Shown one piece after another: positions 8,366 through 13,441 of a DNA stretch of 13,441 nucleotides. The position numbers were made by a program, and so were the translations under genes. This DNA is from Petrotoga sp. UBA5851 (lineage in GTDB: Bacteria > Thermotogota > Thermotogae > Petrotogales > Petrotogaceae): positions 206 to 13,646 of the forward strand of contig DJGH01000064.1 in the NCBI GenBank assembly GCA_002431635.1. Reading direction: 5' to 3'. The stretch's first letter is position 1. Each line of letters starts with the position of its first letter. The notes under the pieces were generated by a model, which was not told where the DNA came from, made no database searches, and saw only the letters and a list, made by a program, of their open reading frames with translations.

Positions 8366-8980
8366 TTATCTTTCCGGAAGCTTGTTTTCCAGAAGAATTT
8401 TTTTGATTCTTACATCCTTGACATTAGCTTCTATCTTATCTATATCTTCAATCAAAGTATTATCCGAAAGATCAAAGAAAAAAGGTCCGTTTTCAAAAAA
8501 TATTTCTTCACCTTTTTCATCGGTTACACTGTCACAAACTGCTTCTATAAGCTCTTTACTATCGGTGATAGTCAAAACCGCCCCGTCTTTGGTATATTCG
8601 GACACCAAGCGGGATATTTCCGAAAGATCCTTCTGTCTTACCGACTTTTCACCTGCAGCTATAATTATAAAATGCTTATCACGCGGCTTGTTTTTCAGTA
8701 TCCACAATAAAGATTCATTCCATATATCAGGAATGACTAAATGAGTAAAAGCCCGCCCCAGCCATACCGACTGATTCGCAACTATCTCATTTATAGTAAG
8801 CTTTCTGCAGTACCTGTTGGGCTCACATAATATCTGGAAAAAAAGCTTTCCTGTTTCTTTGACTTTTGATGTAAAGATTCCTGCTGATTGGCCTTTTTCA
8901 ATAACCATCTCAGGAAATCCGTTGCTTGGCTCCACGATCCTTATTACTGTAGTTGATGCACCGCTTTCTTCTATTGGCAA
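8366..8980 (-). CDS. Hypothetical protein, first gene of the pheST operon
   Basis: The product is 204 residues, with no signal peptide and no membrane helix. It starts at a TTG (8980) supported by GGAGGT 8 bases upstream. The middle (about 80-150) alternates hydrophobic strands and helices: LVIPDI (81-86), HFIIIAAGEKS (103-113), GAVLTITD (133-140) and a helix at 142-150. This looks like part of an alpha/beta nucleotide-binding-type fold and vaguely recalls the G4-G5 half of small GTPases. No Walker A loop is present, so any such relation would be to a decayed domain. FFENGPFFFDLSD (161-173) is a striking aromatic patch. It is co-transcribed with the downstream membrane protein, and the two are likely partners. 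The extended -10 promoter just upstream drives the whole four-gene operon. Function unknown. Confidence 0.75.
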   Translation of the reverse strand: MPIEESGASTTVIRIVEPSNGFPEMVIEKGQSAGIFTSKVKETGKLFFQILCEPNRYCRKLTINEIVANQSVWLGRAFTHLVIPDIWNESLLWILKNKPRDKHFIIIAAGEKSVRQKDLSEISRLVSEYTKDGAVLTITDSKELIEAVCDSVTDEKGEEIFFENGPFFFDLSDNTLIEDIDKIEANVKDVRIKKILLENKLPER

Positions 8981-8988
8981 AAAGTATT

Positions 8989-8994
8989 ACCTCC
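8989..8994 (-). promoter_or_regulatory. Ribosome-binding site supporting the TTG start at 8980
   Basis: GGAGGT on the - strand lies 8 bases before the TTG at 8978-8980, the only start codon well placed for it. Confidence 0.78.
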
Positions 8995-9024
8995 GTATCA
9001 AAAGGCTATTTTAGACTAATTTAC

Positions 9025-9033
9025 ATTATACCA
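9025..9033 (-). promoter_or_regulatory. Predicted extended -10 promoter for the pheST operon
   Basis: Read on the - strand this is TGGTATAAT, identical to the element at 925-933. No clear -35 box is present. Transcription would start near 9018, leaving a leader of under 40 bases before the TTG at 8980. That leaves no room for a T-box or attenuator. Confidence 0.62.
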
Positions 9034-9066
9034 AAAAATTATTAAAAAATAAAATTTACATTCTGA

Positions 9067-9075
9067 TGCTAAAAT
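9067..9075 (+). promoter_or_regulatory. Predicted extended -10 promoter for the transaldolase gene
   Basis: TGCTAAAAT matches TGn plus a one-mismatch -10 hexamer. It is divergent from the pheST promoter 34 bases away, so the two could compete for polymerase. No convincing -35 box is present. Confidence 0.45.
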
Positions 9076-9098
9076 ACTACAGGAACAAATTAATTGAA

Positions 9099-9104
9099 GG
9101 AGGT
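9099..9104 (+). promoter_or_regulatory. Ribosome-binding site fixing the transaldolase ATG
   Basis: GGAGGT ends 7 bases before the ATG at 9112. The in-frame TTG at 9094 lies upstream of this site, so it cannot be the start. Confidence 0.85.
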
Positions 9105-9111
9105 GCACCAA

Positions 9112-9774
9112 ATGAAAATATTTTTGGATACGGCAAATATCCAGGAAATTAAAAAAGGTATGGAGTGGGGCATAATTGACGGAGTAACCACAAATCCGAC
9201 ACTTGTTTCCAAAGAAAATGCCGTCTTTGAAGACAGAATAAAAGAGATCTGTGAAACAGTAAAAGGCCCGGTAAGCGCAGAAGTAACAGCAATGGATACA
9301 GAAGGAATGGTAAGCCAGGCACAGGAACTCGCAAAAATAAGTCCTTACGTCGTAGTTAAAATACCAATGACAACAGAAGGAATAAAAGCAGTAAAAATAC
9401 TTAGCTCAAAAGGCATAAATACAAACGTTACCCTTATTTTTAGTCCTCTGCAGGCTATGCTTGCCGCCAAAGCTGGAGCAACATATGTAAGTCCGTTTAT
9501 AGGCAGACTTGACGACATTGGTCATGAAGGAATGGAGCTTGTTACACAGATATCAGAAATTTTCTTTAACTATGATTTTTCAACCCAGATAATTGTTGCC
9601 AGCGTCAGACACCCGGAACATGTACTCCAGGCTGCAATGTGTGGCGCTGATATATCCACCATTCCGTTTGATGTACTGAAAAAACTTTTCAACCACCCTC
9701 TTACAGATATAGGAATCTCCAAGTTCAATGAAGATTGGAAAAAATATCAGGACTACCTTAAATCAAAAAAGTGA
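9112..9774 (+). CDS. tal: Small-type transaldolase (TalC/FSA family)
   Basis: The product is 220 residues, the usual length for the short transaldolase / fructose-6-phosphate aldolase family. These cytoplasmic decameric TIM barrels use a Schiff-base lysine to move a dihydroxyacetone unit between sugar phosphates in the non-oxidative pentose phosphate pathway. Visible family motifs are FLDTAN (4-9, Asp6), GVTTNPTL (24-31, Asn28), VVKIPMT (81-87) with the catalytic Lys83, NVTLIFS (105-111), SPFIGRLDD (127-135, Arg132) and ASVRHP (163-168). Two positions separate the subfamilies. E. coli FSA has Gln59 and Tyr131, whereas transaldolases have Glu and Phe. Here they are Glu57 and Phe129, so transaldolase activity is predicted rather than aldol cleavage of fructose 6-phosphate. 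The start is the ATG at 9112, chosen for the strong site before it. It appears monocistronic, with its own promoter and a large hairpin just after the stop. Confidence 0.95.
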   Translation: MKIFLDTANIQEIKKGMEWGIIDGVTTNPTLVSKENAVFEDRIKEICETVKGPVSAEVTAMDTEGMVSQAQELAKISPYVVVKIPMTTEGIKAVKILSSKGINTNVTLIFSPLQAMLAAKAGATYVSPFIGRLDDIGHEGMELVTQISEIFFNYDFSTQIIVASVRHPEHVLQAAMCGADISTIPFDVLKKLFNHPLTDIGISKFNEDWKKYQDYLKSKK

Positions 9775-9779
9775 AAAAA

Positions 9780-9863
9780 AAAGCACACCTTTATGAAGTG
9801 AAGTGAACCCCTTTAGTTAGACAAAATCTGACGAAAGGGGTTCACTTCATTGAGGTGTGCTTT
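9780..9863. terminator. Large imperfect hairpin between convergent genes, probable bidirectional terminator
   Basis: An outer stem of 11 base pairs pairs AAAGCACACCT (9780-9790) with 9853-9863. After an asymmetric bulge, TGAAGTGAACCCCTTT (9799-9814) pairs perfectly with 9834-9849. Across an A/G mismatch, GTTAGA (9816-9821) pairs with TCTGAC (9827-9832, one G-T) around the loop CAAAA. About 35 pairs form in all. A run of As before the left arm gives a 9-base T-tract on the - strand, ideal to end the Hsp70 transcript. The + strand side (CTTTAATTTT) is a weaker tail for the transaldolase transcript. It is much longer than a standard terminator. The left arm holds a 5-base tandem duplication (GAAGT repeated) that the right arm lacks. 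Confidence 0.75.
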
Positions 9864-9867
9864 AATT

Positions 9868-12510
9868 TTAATCGTTTATACTCACATTGTTTCTTATATC
9901 AAGAAGAACTTTTTCTTCACTGCTGTTCAAGCTTTCCCCTTTTAAAGCTTTCTTGGCAACATCCAAAAGTCTCACAAAAGAAAGATCATATGAGTACTTT
10001 TTTTGTACATACTCAAATAAATTAGCAACGCTATTCTTTGTTGCCGGAGATACTTTTTCGCCATTATAGCGGCTGTCACAGCTTTCAAGAAGCGCATATA
10101 TGCAGTTGTGTAAGACACAAGCATGATAATGGGTCTTGGCAATACGTATCAACTGAGGAACATAAGGCTCAACATCTTTTATTCCCAACGGTTTACTCTT
10201 ACTTCGACTTGCAATTTTACCAAAACTCCACAGTGCACTTATAAGCTGCCGTGATTCACTGCTGTTAAGAAAACCTGTAATCTCATTAAATGAAGATACT
10301 TTGGTACCGGTTTTCCCCAAAGAAATGAGCGCCGACTCTATTATTGGCTTTATCATTTGATGGCTTGCATTGAAGACCCCGTTTATAACTTCTTCACATC
10401 TGCTGTCTTCGGTTTTTCCCAAAGCCTCTATGATAAACCTTTTATTTTCAAATTTATGAGGAGAGTACGTCACCTCCAAGACCATTGGATTAAGCTCTTT
10501 TTTGCTGTAATCTAAAAACGCGTTGTTAAGGCCTGTGCTTTTCATAAGGTTGCCTATTATGAAAACCGCTCTCTGCACAAAAAGATCTTCCTGATAAGTT
10601 GATATTTCGCTTACAAGAAGATTCACAGCGTTATTTTTGTCGGTGCATCTGCATATGCAACCTTCAACATTTTTAATTTGCTTGAAGAAAGTTGCTTTGC
10701 TATCGTTATCTTTGGCTCTTGTAGCGTTTTTACAAAAATCTTTAAGCATTTTTATACTTGACTTTGAAACCGGATTTTCATAAGTATCTTTATAAGAGAT
10801 CTGCCTGGAAGGTTTAGGGTTTATACTTCCTGAATCAGCAAATCCCTCTTTTTTATTGAAATCGACTTCAAAAACGAATCTATCGTCTTCATTGTTGTTT
10901 ATGAATCCTTTTAATGAAAGTATCCCGCTTTCATTTATTTCCACCTGTACAGAAACCTTATCTCCGGCATTAAGACTTTTGTCAAACCTTGCAAACCTTT
11001 CAGCTATCTTCCTGTTAGGACGAAGAGTGTCGTTTCTGCTCCCAATATAGATCGGAAAATGTATAACATTGGTGCCGGTCTGCGGGATTGTAAAGTTATC
11101 ATAAACTTTTGACCTGTAAGGAAGAGTTACCCCGGCTTTGGCAAGATGTTCAACATGCTGGCCATTAGTCTCTATACCTATGCTGTCATTTAAAATCTTC
11201 TGAAACTTCGTACCGTTATGAAGCTCATAATGATAGTATACTCCTCCGCAGGCTACTGATAAATCGGGATCTTGCATACTTATTGGTTTTAGGTCGAAAA
11301 GTCTTTGTAAACGCGACTTTATAATGCTCAGCTTGGTCATCCCTCCGTTCAGAAGGATAGCATCTACTTTTACATCTTTTCCGCTTTTCTCCTTAGCCTT
11401 TGCCATTACATCAAGCACAGGGTATACTATATTTTTAGACTCTATGCTGATACTAGTTCTTAGGCTATCTGCACTTTCAAGTGTGAGCTCATTGGCTAAT
11501 ATATCTGAAACGATCTTTTCATAATCACTTTTGGTAATTATTTCGTCAAGAGCTATATCATCAACTATATTTGCCTGGACAACTTCTGCATATACTTCTT
11601 CGTCTATTCCCATCATAGCGTTGTTAAGCTCTTTTTCCGCTATTTCTATCTTTGCTTTTTCAGCCAGGTTTAACAAAACAGAAAAAAGCCGGTTTTTTTC
11701 AAACTCATTAAGATTTTTTCTTGATACTTGCTTTTCTATCTTAGAATAAAGATACTCTGCGATCTTAGAGTCAAAATTATCTCCTCCTATCAATGTATGC
11801 AGAGAGATAGCATAATCTTCAATTTTTACCTTTTGGCTTTCATCCCTCCAGACCTTGTGAAGCGAAACATCAAGGGTACCTCCTCCAAGATCATATACCA
11901 GGATATTCTTTGGAGAAGAAAGATCAATAACTGTCTCCGGAACATTTCCTATGTCTATGTCCCTTACAAAATTGAAAAGGGCAGCCCTGGGTTCATCCAA
12001 AAGTATATTTCGCTCGGTTCCGTCTTCATTTAAAATTTTTATGCCTGCGTTTTTTGCCGCCTCTATGGTAGCCAAGCGCATGTCTGAATCAAAAGATGCA
12101 GGTACAGTTATTACAACATCATCCGGCATACTTTTGAAAAGTTCCTTTGCATTGTTTAAAACAAACTTGAGTATAAAAGAACTTATATCCGAAGGACTAA
12201 ACTTGGTGCTAGCCATTTCATAAATCCTATCTGTACCCATAGAGCTTTTAACTGACCGCACAACATTTTGGGGATTTATGCTTGCCATATGTTTGGCATA
12301 AGGTCCTACAACCGGAATAATCTCTTTCTCATTAATGTTTTCTATGAAGACACAGGAAGGAACCAATTGACTGGTCTCTATTCCTCCTGTGGCACTTTTC
12401 ATTTTCATTTTAAGAGTTTTAGCTTCAATATTCCCGCTTCTGGGATTTATCATTCCATAGGCAAAAACTGTGTTAGTTGTCCCAAGATCTATTGCACAAT
12501 AATATCCCAT
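9868..12510 (-). CDS. Hsp70-family chaperone with a C-terminal HEAT-like helical domain
   Basis: The product is 880 residues, against about 610-640 for DnaK. The nucleotide-binding domain (about 1-430) is complete: phosphate-1 IDLGTTNT (7-14), Lys88 at the place of DnaK Lys70, ITVPASF (134-140), LDEPRAAL (171-178) with Glu173, phosphate-2 VYDLGGGTLDVSL (205-217) with Thr212, IGGDNFD (241-247), and the adenosine motif ILLNGGMTK (385-393). ATP hydrolysis is therefore likely. The interdomain region is odd: only KILND precedes IGIET (444-448), without the hydrophobic LLL-D linker of DnaK. A beta substrate-binding-like domain covers about 444-560. From about 585 to 870 there are repeated amphipathic helix pairs with recurring ALGKT, SLGKT and SFGKI ends (696, 730, 762), typical of HEAT repeats, instead of the usual lid and EEVD-type tail. 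A CxCxC motif is at 618-622. The ATG overlaps the stop of the GrpE-like gene (TAATG), preceded by AGGAGGAGGGAG. It is probably a specialised, client-specific Hsp70 rather than the housekeeping DnaK. Confidence 0.92.
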   Translation of the reverse strand: MGYYCAIDLGTTNTVFAYGMINPRSGNIEAKTLKMKMKSATGGIETSQLVPSCVFIENINEKEIIPVVGPYAKHMASINPQNVVRSVKSSMGTDRIYEMASTKFSPSDISSFILKFVLNNAKELFKSMPDDVVITVPASFDSDMRLATIEAAKNAGIKILNEDGTERNILLDEPRAALFNFVRDIDIGNVPETVIDLSSPKNILVYDLGGGTLDVSLHKVWRDESQKVKIEDYAISLHTLIGGDNFDSKIAEYLYSKIEKQVSRKNLNEFEKNRLFSVLLNLAEKAKIEIAEKELNNAMMGIDEEVYAEVVQANIVDDIALDEIITKSDYEKIVSDILANELTLESADSLRTSISIESKNIVYPVLDVMAKAKEKSGKDVKVDAILLNGGMTKLSIIKSRLQRLFDLKPISMQDPDLSVACGGVYYHYELHNGTKFQKILNDSIGIETNGQHVEHLAKAGVTLPYRSKVYDNFTIPQTGTNVIHFPIYIGSRNDTLRPNRKIAERFARFDKSLNAGDKVSVQVEINESGILSLKGFINNNEDDRFVFEVDFNKKEGFADSGSINPKPSRQISYKDTYENPVSKSSIKMLKDFCKNATRAKDNDSKATFFKQIKNVEGCICRCTDKNNAVNLLVSEISTYQEDLFVQRAVFIIGNLMKSTGLNNAFLDYSKKELNPMVLEVTYSPHKFENKRFIIEALGKTEDSRCEEVINGVFNASHQMIKPIIESALISLGKTGTKVSSFNEITGFLNSSESRQLISALWSFGKIASRSKSKPLGIKDVEPYVPQLIRIAKTHYHACVLHNCIYALLESCDSRYNGEKVSPATKNSVANLFEYVQKKYSYDLSFVRLLDVAKKALKGESLNSSEEKVLLDIRNNVSIND

Positions 12511-13441
12511 TAAACTCCCTCCTCCTGAATTATCTCACCATATTTAGGCACAGAAATAACAACATCCTTGTACTTCCACCCAGGTGACAACGTCTTCACT
12601 TGTTTTTCATCTGAACTTTCCATAAACGGCATACCTTCATACTCTGAATTTTTGGCCTGCTCAAGAGTCAACCTTCTTTCAATGGACAGATCTATCTCGC
12701 TAACCCCATAATCACGGATAAACTTCATGTACTGCCTTATAAGAACCGGGATGGAACGAACATCTTCCGGAAATTCATATCCGGACTTTTTAAGAGCTAT
12801 AATACTTTTCTCACACCTTACAAAATTATCCAGAAGATATCCATATTCCTTGGAATTAAGCGTTTGAAAGAACTCTTTAACTAAAGCCGCTTTTTCTTCC
12901 TGCTTAAAGTTCTCTATGTTTTCTTTGTGTTCATCCAAAGCATCCATAACTAGCTCTAACGTATTACGCAGATCATTTACAGTAGGAGCTTCCTCTGCAC
13001 TTTTGTCGTTTTCGTTTCCTTTTAATACACTCCCGATCCCATAGTTCATGATAGAAATATCCTGACCAAAGTCATACTTTTTTCTGTACTTTCTTTCTTC
13101 CGCCATCCAATCAACCAGTTTGGCAAGACATCTTGTGGAATAACTGTAGCCTAAAAGTTCTATTTTATATAAAAAATCAATACTCTTAACTTCCTTTAAC
13201 TTACACAGAAAAAGGTGCAAGATTACCTTGTCTCTCATCTTTTCCTTATTGAAAGTGAAGACCATTTTCTTTAAGTTTATGTACTCGTCTTGGGTATAAC
13301 CTTCTGAAAAATAAAACTTAAAAAGTCTTTCTGCTATATCTTTGCTCTTTTTTATCATCTCTACTCTTTTATGTGGATTACTCGAAAAATCTTCCTCAAA
13401 GACCCTGTAAACATTTATAAATACTCCATTTTCCCTAAGCT
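12510..13441 (-). CDS. Probable GrpE-like nucleotide exchange factor, 5' end beyond the window
   Basis: From the ATG at 13358 the product is 282 residues. The frame has no stop back to the window edge, adding 27 residues that read like protein (VYRVFEEDF), and that ATG has no good ribosome-binding site. I therefore treat the gene as partial. Using the 282-residue numbering, the second half follows GrpE order. It has a long helix at 126-170, YLLDNFVRCEKSI (174-186) where GrpE has VLDNLERAL, and IPVLIRQYMKFIRDYGVSEID (203-223, gap-free match to the GrpE helix ending in GVxxI). It then has a short acidic segment, and LSPGWKYKDVVISVPK (257-272) where GrpE has the GYxLxDRVLRPAxVxV hairpin. The GrpE HEAV signature is not conserved. 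GrpE releases ADP from Hsp70, and the adjacent coupled Hsp70 is the obvious partner. The first 125 or more residues are a helical domain absent from GrpE. This assignment is a by-eye alignment, not a search result. Confidence 0.68.
   Translation of the reverse strand, partial: LRENGVFINVYRVFEEDFSSNPHKRVEMIKKSKDIAERLFKFYFSEGYTQDEYINLKKMVFTFNKEKMRDKVILHLFLCKLKEVKSIDFLYKIELLGYSYSTRCLAKLVDWMAEERKYRKKYDFGQDISIMNYGIGSVLKGNENDKSAEEAPTVNDLRNTLELVMDALDEHKENIENFKQEEKAALVKEFFQTLNSKEYGYLLDNFVRCEKSIIALKKSGYEFPEDVRSIPVLIRQYMKFIRDYGVSEIDLSIERRLTLEQAKNSEYEGMPFMESSDEKQVKTLSPGWKYKDVVISVPKYGEIIQEEGV

Noticed and set aside
8279..8710. Open frame of 143 codons on the + strand
   Set aside because: It lies opposite the 204-residue and membrane-protein genes, has no ribosome-binding site, and has an erratic composition. 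The - strand genes have proper starts and operon spacing.
8981..9060. T-box riboswitch ahead of the synthetase operon
   Set aside because: The leader is too short, and neither a T-box sequence nor a terminator/antiterminator pair is visible.
9868..12510. Calling the Hsp70 gene dnaK
   Set aside because: The 880-residue length, missing linker and HEAT-like tail differ from housekeeping DnaK, so the symbol would mislead.
1..13441. CRISPR arrays, tRNA or rRNA genes, insertion sequences, phage genes
   Set aside because: No regularly spaced repeats, cloverleaf sequence, transposase or integrase motif, or phage protein was found on either strand.

Overview
The window is bacterial, low in G+C (roughly a third by hand counts of sampled lines) and densely coded. 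Ten genes support a call. Three are recognised enzymes: the phenylalanyl-tRNA synthetase subunits PheS and PheT, and a small transaldolase. One is an unmistakable Hsp70. The gene next to it reads as a divergent GrpE-like co-chaperone. One is a signal-II lipoprotein, and four are unrecognised. Strong Shine-Dalgarno sites, two TTG starts, TGn extended -10 promoters and the absence of tRNAs, phage genes or insertion sequences suggest a chromosomal stretch. Gene content alone does not fix the phylum. The lipoprotein fits many lineages, and the unknown proteins point to a poorly sampled one.

Left part (1-4105, + strand): an AT-rich lipoprotein gene, then after a 136-base gap with a TGGTATAAT promoter a two-gene operon. 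Its first gene encodes a degenerate GTPase-like cytoplasmic domain, a single membrane helix and a large extracytoplasmic part. The second encodes a 449-residue soluble protein of unknown family. A compact hairpin with T-tracts ends this operon and also serves the convergent pheT gene.

Middle (4112-8980, - strand): a four-gene operon read right to left. It holds a 204-residue unknown protein, a protein with about six membrane helices, pheS and pheT. The pheS ribosome-binding site and first codons lie inside the end of the membrane-protein gene, so the unknown pair is tied to synthetase expression. A 131-base region with back-to-back extended -10 promoters separates this operon from the transaldolase gene.

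Right part (9112-13441): the transaldolase gene (+) converges on an Hsp70 gene (-), with a large 84-base hairpin between them. The Hsp70 keeps its nucleotide-binding motifs, lacks the usual hydrophobic interdomain linker, and carries an alpha-helical HEAT-like tail of about 290 residues in place of the usual lid. It is translationally coupled (TAATG) to an upstream gene whose second half reads as a divergent GrpE domain. That gene stays open to the right edge of the window and is probably truncated there. This pair looks like a dedicated chaperone and exchange-factor module separate from housekeeping DnaK-GrpE, and it is the most interesting content of the window.
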